From contig JAGSGF010000005.1 of the NCBI GenBank assembly GCA_023955335.1, positions 40,155 through 104,154 of the forward strand: a stretch of 64,000 nt of DNA. Reading direction: 5' to 3'. The stretch's first letter is position 1; every line of letters begins with the position of its first letter. The notes beneath the pieces were generated by a model. That model made no database searches. It worked only from the letters and a program-made list of their open reading frames with translations, and had not been told where the DNA came from. Both the position numbers and the translations under genes were made by a program. Source of the DNA: Yoonia sp. (GTDB lineage: Bacteria > Pseudomonadota > Alphaproteobacteria > Rhodobacterales > Rhodobacteraceae). Below are positions 57,975 to 64,000 of this stretch, piece by piece.

Positions 57975-59146
57975 GCACCGAAGTCCGCGTCCCAACACTT
58001 GGCGAATCCGTGACCGAAGCAACGGTTGCCACGTGGTTCAAACAACCCGGCGATGCCGTCGCTGTCGATGAAATGCTCTGCGAACTGGAAACTGACAAAG
58101 TCACCGTCGAAGTCCCAAGTCCCGTTGCAGGCACCCTGTCAGAAATCGTCGCCGCCGAAGGCGAGACAGTCGCCGCCGACGCGCTGCTGGCCCAAATCTC
58201 TGAAGGGACCGCAGCACCTGCGCCCAAGACAGAGGCTCCAAAAGCCGCAGCTGCAGCCACAGCCGCAAAAGACATCGAAGACGCGCCTTCCGCAAAAAAG
58301 CTGATGGCAGAAAATAACCTGACGGACGTTGATGGTACCGGCAAAGATGGCCGCGTGATGAAAGAAGACGTGCTTAAGGCATTAAGTGGTTCGGCCCCAG
58401 CGCCTGCGGCGATTACGCCCACCCCACAAATTGCCCAGTCTGATGATCCACGTGAAGAGCGCGTCAAGATGACCCGCCTGCGCCAAACCATCGCCAAGCG
58501 CCTCAAGGACTCACAGAACACCGCTGCCATGCTCACCACCTATAACGAGGTCGACATGACCGAGGTGATGGCCCTGCGCACGCAGTACAAAGACCTGTTC
58601 TTGAAAAAGCACGGTGTTAAACTTGGCTTCATGTCCTTCTTCACCAAAGCGTGTATCCACGCGCTTAATGAGGTCCCAGAAGTGAACGCCGAAATTGACG
58701 GCACCGATGTGGTCTACAAAAAGTTCGTCAACATGGGCATCGCGGCTGGCACGCCAACTGGCCTTGTGGTCCCTGTGATCAACGACGCCGATCAGATGTC
58801 ATTCGCGGGCATTGAAAAAGCGATCAGCGTCATGGGCGGCAAAGCCCGCGACGGCAAACTGTCGATGGCCGACATGCAGGGCGGCACATTCACCATCTCC
58901 AATGGCGGCGTCTACGGCTCGCTCATGTCCTCGCCGATCCTGAACCCCCCGCAATCCGGCATCCTTGGCATGCACAAAATCCAAGACCGCCCAATGGCAA
59001 TCAACGGCGAAGTCGTGATCCGCCCAATGATGTATCTGGCGCTGAGCTACGACCACCGCATCGTCGACGGCAAAGGCGCGGTGACCTTCCTCGTGCGCGT
59101 CAAAGAAGCGCTCGAAGATCCACGCCGATTGTTGATGGATTTGTAA
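57971..59146 (+). CDS. sucB: Dihydrolipoyllysine succinyltransferase (2-oxoglutarate dehydrogenase E2)
   Basis: Core of the 2-oxoglutarate dehydrogenase complex, 391 residues. One N-terminal lipoyl domain with the lipoyl-lysine in [14 protein letters not shown] (about residue 43), an Ala/Pro-rich linker, the E3-binding domain [20 protein letters not shown] and the acyltransferase domain ending with the catalytic [19 protein letters not shown] 57971 overlaps the sucA stop. Length is typical. Confidence 0.97.
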   Translation: MSTEVRVPTLGESVTEATVATWFKQPGDAVAVDEMLCELETDKVTVEVPSPVAGTLSEIVAAEGETVAADALLAQISEGTAAPAPKTEAPKAAAAATAAKDIEDAPSAKKLMAENNLTDVDGTGKDGRVMKEDVLKALSGSAPAPAAITPTPQIAQSDDPREERVKMTRLRQTIAKRLKDSQNTAAMLTTYNEVDMTEVMALRTQYKDLFLKKHGVKLGFMSFFTKACIHALNEVPEVNAEIDGTDVVYKKFVNMGIAAGTPTGLVVPVINDADQMSFAGIEKAISVMGGKARDGKLSMADMQGGTFTISNGGVYGSLMSSPILNPPQSGILGMHKIQDRPMAINGEVVIRPMMYLALSYDHRIVDGKGAVTFLVRVKEALEDPRRLLMDL

Positions 59147-59749
59147 TTGCTTCCTCTTCAAATTATTACATCTGGTTGGCAACGCGTCTTTGGGGTCGTC
59201 GGCGTCGGTTATGCTGCAATGGCATTAGGTTTTGACTTCTCCTTATTTCGAGGAATGCAAGCCGCTGAATTGGTAGTAGACGCTCCAAACGAACTACTGA
59301 ATGTAGCAGGGCCCTTGGCGGCCTTGTTTTTGGCCTACGTAATTGGCGAACTCATATTTGGATTTGGAAGAGTCCTGTTAACGACCGGAATTTACGCGTC
59401 GGCGCATAGTAGGGATTTCGAGACTTTGGTTGTTCTCAGCGACGATCAAAACGTTGGGGCAGAAACGAGGCTTGCAATAACTCGATCTCTTTTATTGCTT
59501 GAATTGTTTGCAGCCATTTCCGTTGTTGGAGTAGCTTGGATGATTTACAGCCTAGAGCCGTCAATACGCACAATGGACATTTTTCCATTTGTGCCTCCGT
59601 TAAGCGTCACCATGCTCGCTCTGATGTTTGCGCGAACTAATCAATCAAGGGCCGAACTTTACCTCCTTCTCTCTGAAGAGAAACGGCTCAATCAGCTGAC
59701 TTTGGGAGCCATAACTGAATCAAAAAATCGGAATATTTCAACTCCATGA
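59147..59749 (+). CDS. AT-rich predicted membrane protein inserted between sucB and the MAPEG gene
   Basis: A 200-residue protein with about four hydrophobic helices (VFGVVGVGYAAMALGF, GPLAALFLAYVIGELIFGF, LLLLELFAAISVVGVAWMI, PLSVTMLALMFA) and a charged C-terminus. No known family is recognised. The region is visibly AT-richer than its neighbours and uses codons such as AGA, ATA and TTA, suggesting later acquisition. Start is unsure: TTG 59147 directly after the sucB stop lacks a clear ribosome-binding site; ATG 59219 is an alternative. It overlaps the next gene by four bases. Confidence 0.6.
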   Translation: MLPLQIITSGWQRVFGVVGVGYAAMALGFDFSLFRGMQAAELVVDAPNELLNVAGPLAALFLAYVIGELIFGFGRVLLTTGIYASAHSRDFETLVVLSDDQNVGAETRLAITRSLLLLELFAAISVVGVAWMIYSLEPSIRTMDIFPFVPPLSVTMLALMFARTNQSRAELYLLLSEEKRLNQLTLGAITESKNRNISTP

Positions 59750-60156
59750 CCCCCGAACTCACAGCCCTCACCCTCGCAGCCCTCCTCCAATGCATCCAAT
59801 TCGCCCTCATGGCGATTCCCGCAAACATGGAACTCGGCACCGGAAAAACCGCATCCCCCCGCGACCTCGATCGCTTGGGCAAACCGATGGTCGAGCTACT
59901 GTCGGTCAAAACCGCCCGCCTTACCCGCGCGATGAACAACCATTTCGAGGCGCTGATCCTGTTCGGGATCGCCATCACCGTGATCAGCTTATCAGACAAA
60001 ACCACCGCATTCACCACGGCCTGCGCCTACACATATCTGGGCGCGCGCGTCCTTTATATCCCTGCATATTATTTCGGTTGGACCCCATGGCGGTCCCTGA
60101 TCTGGTTTGTCGGGTTTCTTGCTACTATATTCATTTTAATCGCGGCGCTGATGTAA
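59746..60156 (+). CDS. MAPEG family membrane protein
   Basis: A 136-residue protein with four transmembrane helices, matching the MAPEG (membrane-associated eicosanoid/glutathione metabolism) fold: LQCIQFALMAIPANMELG, RLTRAMNNHFEALILFGIAI with the family RxxxNxxE motif, and LGARVLYIPAYYFGW. Bacterial members are of uncertain substrate. It overlaps the AT-rich ORF by four bases and lies 42 bases before lpd, so it is in the odh operon. Confidence 0.9.
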   Translation: MTPELTALTLAALLQCIQFALMAIPANMELGTGKTASPRDLDRLGKPMVELLSVKTARLTRAMNNHFEALILFGIAITVISLSDKTTAFTTACAYTYLGARVLYIPAYYFGWTPWRSLIWFVGFLATIFILIAALM

Positions 60157-60198
60157 TCGATCGGCGGCCACAGAAATTTCGACCCCAAGGAGAAACCC

Positions 60199-61587
60199 AT
60201 GTCCAGCTATGACGTCATCATCATCGGTGCAGGCCCCGGCGGCTACGTATCCGCCATTCGGTGTGCCCAACTGGGTCTGAAAACGGCGATCGTCGAGGGG
60301 CGCGACACCCTTGGCGGCACCTGCTTAAACGTCGGCTGCATCCCGTCCAAAGCACTATTGCACGCGACCGAAATGCTGCACGAAGCTGAGCATAACTTCG
60401 CAGAGATGGGCCTTAAGGGTAAAGCGCCTTCCGTCGACTGGAAGCAGATGCTGACCTACAAAGAAAACACGATTAACCAGAACACTGGTGGCATCGAATT
60501 CTTGATGAAAAAGAACAAGATCGACTGGCTCAAGGGCTGGGGGTCGATCCCCGCTGTGGGCAAAGTCAAAGTCGGCGACGACATCCATGACGCCAAGCAT
60601 ATCATCGTGGCCTCTGGGTCTGAACCCGCGTCCCTGCCCGGCGTTGAGGTCGACGAGAAAACCGTAGTGACGTCTACAGGTGCGCTAGAATTGGGCAAAA
60701 TTCCGAAGTCCATGGTCGTGATCGGCGCAGGCGTGATCGGCCTTGAGCTGGGCTCGGTTTACGCCCGTCTTGGCACCGAAGTTACCGTCGTTGAATTTCT
60801 CGATGCGATCACCCCTGGCATGGACAAAGATATCGTGCGCGCCTTCAAAAGGACCCTGGAAAAGCAGGGTCTTAAGTTCATTCTTGGGGCGGCCGTGCAA
60901 GGTACGCAGATCAAAAACAACAAGGCCACCGTCACCTATAAACTGCGTAAAGACGACAGCGAACACACCCTGCAAGCCGACACCGTTTTGGTCGCCACAG
61001 GGCGCAAACCGTTCACCAGGGGGCTTGGGTTGGAAGACCTTGGCGTGGAAATTTCGGACCGCGGCCAGATTAAAACCGACGATCATTACCGGACCAACGT
61101 CGCTGGTATTTACGCCATCGGTGACGCGATAGACGGACCGATGTTGGCGCATAAAGCCGAGGATGAAGGCATGGCCGTCGCCGAAGGCATTGCGGGCCAG
61201 CACCCACATGTGAACTACGGCGTCATCCCTGGCGTGATCTACACCCACCCCGAAGTCGGCACAGTAGGACAGACTGAGGACGCGTTGAAAAAAGAAGGCC
61301 GCAAGATCAAGATTGGCAAATTTTCTTTCATGGGCAACGCACGCGCCAAGGCGAACTTCATGGGCGACGGTTTCGTGAAAATAATCGCGGACGCGGAAAC
61401 CGACCGGATCCTTGGTGCGCATATCATCGGTCCAATGGCTGGCGATCTGATCCACGAAATTTGTGTCGCGATGGAATTCGGGGCCGCTGCCGAAGACCTC
61501 GCGCGGACCTGCCATGCGCACCCGACGTACTCCGAAGCAGTGCGTGAAGCCGCCCTTGCTTGCGGTAACGGTGCCATCCACGCATGA
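60199..61587 (+). CDS. lpd: Dihydrolipoyl dehydrogenase (E3)
   Basis: FAD-dependent disulfide oxidoreductase that reoxidises the lipoyl groups of the oxoglutarate dehydrogenase E2, 462 residues. The redox pair is in [13 protein letters not shown] (C-x4-C), the NAD domain has [21 protein letters not shown], and the C-terminal base is in [24 protein letters not shown] precedes ATG 60199. It completes the 2-oxoglutarate dehydrogenase gene set. Confidence 0.97.
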   Translation: MSSYDVIIIGAGPGGYVSAIRCAQLGLKTAIVEGRDTLGGTCLNVGCIPSKALLHATEMLHEAEHNFAEMGLKGKAPSVDWKQMLTYKENTINQNTGGIEFLMKKNKIDWLKGWGSIPAVGKVKVGDDIHDAKHIIVASGSEPASLPGVEVDEKTVVTSTGALELGKIPKSMVVIGAGVIGLELGSVYARLGTEVTVVEFLDAITPGMDKDIVRAFKRTLEKQGLKFILGAAVQGTQIKNNKATVTYKLRKDDSEHTLQADTVLVATGRKPFTRGLGLEDLGVEISDRGQIKTDDHYRTNVAGIYAIGDAIDGPMLAHKAEDEGMAVAEGIAGQHPHVNYGVIPGVIYTHPEVGTVGQTEDALKKEGRKIKIGKFSFMGNARAKANFMGDGFVKIIADAETDRILGAHIIGPMAGDLIHEICVAMEFGAAAEDLARTCHAHPTYSEAVREAALACGNGAIHA

Positions 61588-61874
61588 CGCCAGAGGTGAC
61601 CTTACTTATTGTGAACGCTATCTTTTTAGCGTTTGCATACCTTTGGGTTTATCCTGGGCTCACGACCAAAACGATCAACCTGATCCTGATTTATGATGCA
61701 GTCATTAGCTGCGCGGCACTTCTCGTTGCGGGGCTATTGTTTTGGGGTAGCGGCACAGATTTCAGCCTGATTTTCGTCTCAACGAATTGGGCCGTTTTTG
61801 CGATCATCACTCTCGGCCTAATGGAAATTCCGCTGTTCGCGTGGTTTGCCAAAAAATACGACCTCGACATTTAG
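61584..61874 (+). CDS. Small membrane protein of unknown function
   Basis: A 96-residue protein with three predicted helices ([60 protein letters not shown]) and short charged ends. I do not recognise its family. It overlaps the lpd stop by four bases (ATGA), so it is co-translated, and ends four bases into the convergent GntR gene. Confidence 0.75.
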   Translation: MTPEVTLLIVNAIFLAFAYLWVYPGLTTKTINLILIYDAVISCAALLVAGLLFWGSGTDFSLIFVSTNWAVFAIITLGLMEIPLFAWFAKKYDLDI

Positions 61875-62521
61875 CCTTTCAGCATGCGCAGCCCTTGGGT
61901 CGCGTCGGTCCGGACGGCCAAGCGCAAACCTGGTTCATCCCCCGCCTTCAAAGCAGCCAGAATCAACCGATGATGATACGGCGGCTCTTTCCGGTTTAAC
62001 CGGCCGTAGAGCGCACGCATAGTTGGCCCCAACTGCAACCAAACCGTTTCGGTCATGGCTAACATCGCAGGTGCTTGGGCTCTCAGGTACAGCGTGCGAT
62101 GAAATTCCAAATTCATCCGAATATAACCGGATGCATCATGGCGGGCAACCATTTGGCTGACGCCGTTATTGATCGTCTCCAACCTCTCAATCAGGGCAAA
62201 ATGGGCACGCGGCAGCGCACGGGTCGCCAGTTCTGGCTCTAACATCGCACGCAATGTCGCCAGCTCTTCGATACGCTCATTCGACAGCTCTGGCGTAGAT
62301 ACACGGCCCGATGATGACAGGAACAACGCGCCTTCAGCCACCAAACGCCGCACCGACTCGCGCGCTGGCGTCATCGACACATCATATGTCTTTCCGATGC
62401 CGCGTAGCGTAAGCGCCTCTCCCGGTCCCAGTTCCCCATGCATGATGCGGGTCCGCAGACTGCGATAAACCCGCTCATGGGCTGGCATGTTGGGATCAAT
62501 AGGGCGTGGTTGTAATAACAT
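61871..62521 (-). CDS. GntR family transcriptional regulator (FadR subfamily, FCD domain)
   Basis: DNA-binding repressor or activator of 216 residues. The winged helix-turn-helix (about 12-75) reads HERVYRSLRTRIMHGELGPG and LTLRGIGKTYDVSMTPARES; the C-terminal all-helical FCD domain has the metal/ligand residues in LEFHRTLYLRA and YHHRLILAALKAGD. A TGTGATCACA palindrome overlaps the region between its ribosome-binding AAAGG and upstream DNA (62530-62539), suggesting autoregulation. It is convergent with the suc-odh-lpd run, whose promoter and that of sdh carry the same palindrome in pairs. Target assignment is inference. Confidence 0.9.
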   Translation of the reverse strand: MLLQPRPIDPNMPAHERVYRSLRTRIMHGELGPGEALTLRGIGKTYDVSMTPARESVRRLVAEGALFLSSSGRVSTPELSNERIEELATLRAMLEPELATRALPRAHFALIERLETINNGVSQMVARHDASGYIRMNLEFHRTLYLRAQAPAMLAMTETVWLQLGPTMRALYGRLNRKEPPYHHRLILAALKAGDEPGLRLAVRTDATQGLRMLKG

Positions 62522-62529
62522 GATGCCTT

Positions 62530-62539
62530 TGTGATCACA
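62530..62539. promoter_or_regulatory. TGTGATCACA operator at the GntR-family gene
   Basis: One perfect copy of the palindrome found in pairs before sdhC and sucC, located 9-18 bases before the start codon and directly next to the ribosome-binding AAAGG. A degenerate copy, TGTAATAACA, lies at 62511-62520. Binding here would block transcription or translation of the gene. Confidence 0.6.
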
Positions 62540-62552
62540 TCAAGCGGACGGG

Positions 62553-63242
62553 TCAATCACCGAAATTAACACGGTGTAGTACGTCACCGTTATTGCGCAA
62601 CCACGCGCGGTGAACGGCATAGTCAGGACAGATGCGCGCAACCACGGCCCAAAAGGCGTCTGAATGGTTCATCTCGACCAAATGCGCGACCTCGTGGGCA
62701 GCGACGTAATCAAGCACCGCAGGCGGCGCCATGATCAATCGCCATGAATACATCAACACCCCATCGGACGAACACGACCCCCACCGTGACCGCGTATCGC
62801 GGATGCTTAGGCGGGAATAGGTTCGGCCCACCTGTGCGGCATAGCGATCAGAAGCTGCCGCCAATTCATCCCGGGCCTGCAGTTTTAGGAACGCTTTGGC
62901 ACGGGTGCCCGCAGTTAACGCATCAGGCACTTGCAGGGCGCTATCACGCAGTGCCGTGCGTTTTACTGCACCTACAACAACTGGCAGCTCCGCTCCACGG
63001 TACGGAACCGTACCACCAGCGGCGACAACCGCCACTGGTGCAAGACGAATCAGATGCTGACGCAGCCATAACTCGCGGGTCTCAAGAAAGTGTATTCCCT
63101 CGCATAGAGGGCTACGTTGCGGCACCGTCAGCGTGACTTTTCCATCCAACCGCGATACGCGCAGCGATAGCTTACGCGCACGCGCAGATCGGCGTACTGA
63201 TACGTCAATTGCGGGGTTACCATTCAACCTGTGAACGCTCAT
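62553..63242 (-). CDS. YgjP-like (SprT/M48-type) metallopeptidase
   Basis: Zinc metallopeptidase-like protein of 229 residues from the DUF45/YgjP family. The HExxH site appears in AAHEVAHLVEMNHSDAFWAVV, with the third ligand probably in the following H. RDTRSRWGSCSSDGVLMYSWRL is the family signature. Family members are thought to act in DNA-protein crosslink repair or protein quality control. The gene is upstream of and codirectional with the GntR gene, 31 bases apart, so they may share transcription. Confidence 0.9.
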   Translation of the reverse strand: MSVHRLNGNPAIDVSVRRSARARKLSLRVSRLDGKVTLTVPQRSPLCEGIHFLETRELWLRQHLIRLAPVAVVAAGGTVPYRGAELPVVVGAVKRTALRDSALQVPDALTAGTRAKAFLKLQARDELAAASDRYAAQVGRTYSRLSIRDTRSRWGSCSSDGVLMYSWRLIMAPPAVLDYVAAHEVAHLVEMNHSDAFWAVVARICPDYAVHRAWLRNNGDVLHRVNFGD

Positions 63243-63351
63243 TTCGCGCTTTCATTCTTAAAGCTGTGCCAAAGCCTTTGACACCACCTGTTACCTATGG
63301 CAATTGGCCTTGATGCGCCATACGCGCGACCAGAATTTGAAGGGATAGCCT

Positions 63352-63681
63352 ATGCCTAAGGAAGAATGGGGCACAAAGCGCCTTTGCCCAGAAACCGGCA
63401 AACGCTTTTACGACCTGAATGCGACGCCAATCATCAGCCCATACACTGGCAAAGAGGTTGCAGTAGACACCTCTAAGACGCGGACTATGGCTGCTGACGC
63501 GGAAGACGCGCAGACCAAGAAAGCAAAAGAAGCCGAAGAAGCTGAAGATCTCGTGCTCGACGACGCCGATGACGACGAAGAAGATGATACCAATCTTGGC
63601 GATGACGTGCTTGACGACGATGATGATGATACTGTCAGCCTTGAAGAGTTGGCCGATGTGCCAGCCAGCGACGACGAGTAA
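63352..63681 (+). CDS. TIGR02300 family acidic protein
   Basis: A 109-residue protein with a conserved N-terminal segment (KRLCPETGKRFYDLNATPII, then SPYTGKEV) shared by the alphaproteobacterial TIGR02300 family of unknown function, followed by a highly acidic, low-complexity Asp/Glu tail of about 60 residues. The opening resembles half a zinc ribbon (one CPxTG knuckle). ATG 63352 has AGGGATAGCC upstream. The acidic tail suggests binding to a basic partner such as a nucleic-acid-binding protein; this is inference. Confidence 0.9.
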   Translation: MPKEEWGTKRLCPETGKRFYDLNATPIISPYTGKEVAVDTSKTRTMAADAEDAQTKKAKEAEEAEDLVLDDADDDEEDDTNLGDDVLDDDDDDTVSLEELADVPASDDE

Positions 63682-63689
63682 ATAAACTA

Positions 63690-63729
63690 CTAGTTGGGCG
63701 AGGTTTTTGTCTTGATCTCGCCCAGTTAG
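63690..63729 (+). terminator. Hairpin after the TIGR02300 gene
   Basis: A 13-bp stem (63690-63702 with 63717-63729, two G-U wobbles) and a 14-base loop. There is no T-run after it, so it may be a processing or Rho-type signal rather than an intrinsic terminator. Confidence 0.4.
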
Positions 63730-63752
63730 CTGCATAGACAGCACCCAATGAT

Positions 63753-63828
63753 GGGGCCTTAGCTCAGCTGGGAGAGCGCCTGCATGGCATGCAGGAGGTC
63801 AGCGGTTCGATCCCGCTAGGCTCCACCA
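63753..63828 (+). tRNA. tRNA-Ala (anticodon GGC)
   Basis: A 76-base tRNA with encoded CCA. The acceptor GGGGCCT pairs with AGGCTCC, the D-arm has GCTCAGCTGGGAGAGC, the anticodon stem CCTGC/GCAGG frames loop ATGGCAT with anticodon GGC, and the T-arm has GGTTCGATCC. It reads GCC and, by wobble, GCU alanine codons. An integrase-like frame follows, making it a candidate attachment site. Confidence 0.97.
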
Positions 63829-63928
63829 TCTTACCCGCTAAACACCGGGAAACCTTAAACTTAATACATTCCAGATAGTTACGTTTTTGCTGTGGTCACA
63901 AATGTGGTATCCGCGAGGGGCGAAAGAC

Positions 63929-64000
63929 GTGTCCAAATAACAATATCTGACGAAACGCCGGGAAGTCTGGCGTTACTATCTCCGCGTGCCTATTCCGCTC
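63929..64000 (+). pseudogene. Possible integrase 5' end with an in-frame stop, truncated by the window
   Basis: GTG 63929 follows GAGGGG by eight bases and would begin a protein, but the fourth codon is TAA (63938). Downstream in the same frame reads QYLTKRREVWRYYLRVPIPL up to the window end. This resembles the start of phage-type tyrosine recombinases with a YLxKR...W..R.RVP opening. The position just after tRNA-Ala fits an island integrase. Either the gene is damaged or it starts at an unusual codon such as CTG 63947. Only about 20 codons are visible, so the call is tentative. Confidence 0.4.

Overview
The window is a dense stretch of chromosome from an alphaproteobacterium of the family Rhodobacteraceae, most likely a mid-GC member of the Roseobacter group (Loktanella/Yoonia/Octadecabacter type). 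This is inferred from the protein families: crotonyl-CoA carboxylase/reductase and ethylmalonyl-CoA mutase, an RpoHII-like heat-shock sigma factor, roseobacter-style LuxI/LuxR, TIGR02300, TIGR02186, NnrU and DUF1737 proteins, and the order sdhCDAB - mdh - sucCD - odhAB - lpd. No species call can be made from the sequence alone.

Layout. 1-14.1 kb: a 2-hydroxyacid dehydrogenase cut by the window edge, an SH3-domain protein, a CDF metal exporter, an M3 peptidase, the coaBC-dut-moeB operon, rpoH with an RpoE-type promoter, the cobalamin gene cobU/cobP with a phosphatase, a GST-like fusion, a ComM/YifB ATPase, gshB, and rsmI-yraN. 14.2-24.7 kb: a LpoA-like lipoprotein, glnD, murJ, a degenerate rhomboid, trpS, uspA, a small secreted protein, nfuA, tsaB and rimI. 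24.8-31.7 kb: a BMP-type nucleoside ABC transporter operon, then a TauE/SafE exporter with a TIGR02186 partner. 31.7-34.9 kb: a RecD/Dda-like helicase and a quorum-sensing locus (small ORF - luxR - luxI). 35-50 kb: ethylmalonyl-CoA pathway genes (ccr, ecm, and an operon mcl2-nnrU-DUF1737-mch) interleaved with deoD, paired secreted JAMM-like proteins, and the succinate dehydrogenase operon. 51-62.5 kb: mdh and one long run sucC-orf-sucD-odhA-odhB-orf-MAPEG-lpd-orf, followed by a convergent GntR/FCD regulator. 62.5-64 kb: a YgjP-like metalloprotease, the acidic TIGR02300 protein, tRNA-Ala(GGC), and the start of what looks like an integrase gene with an early stop.

The central theme is C4/C5 carbon flow. 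The ethylmalonyl-CoA enzymes turn acetyl-CoA units into malate and succinyl-CoA, which the neighbouring succinate dehydrogenase, malate dehydrogenase, succinyl-CoA synthetase and 2-oxoglutarate dehydrogenase process. Cobalamin genes fit, because ethylmalonyl-CoA mutase needs adenosylcobalamin.

The most notable signal is regulatory. A perfect palindrome TGTGATCACA occurs twice, exactly 21 bp apart, upstream of sdhC, and again twice, 21 bp apart, upstream of sucC. It occurs once at the ribosome-binding site of the GntR-family gene at 61871-62521. This suggests an autoregulated TCA-cycle regulon controlled by that GntR protein. Other points worth a look are a possible CtrA box before the luxR locus, a shared 12-mer upstream of ccr and mcl2, a rhomboid without catalytic residues, and a possible genomic-island boundary at tRNA-Ala.
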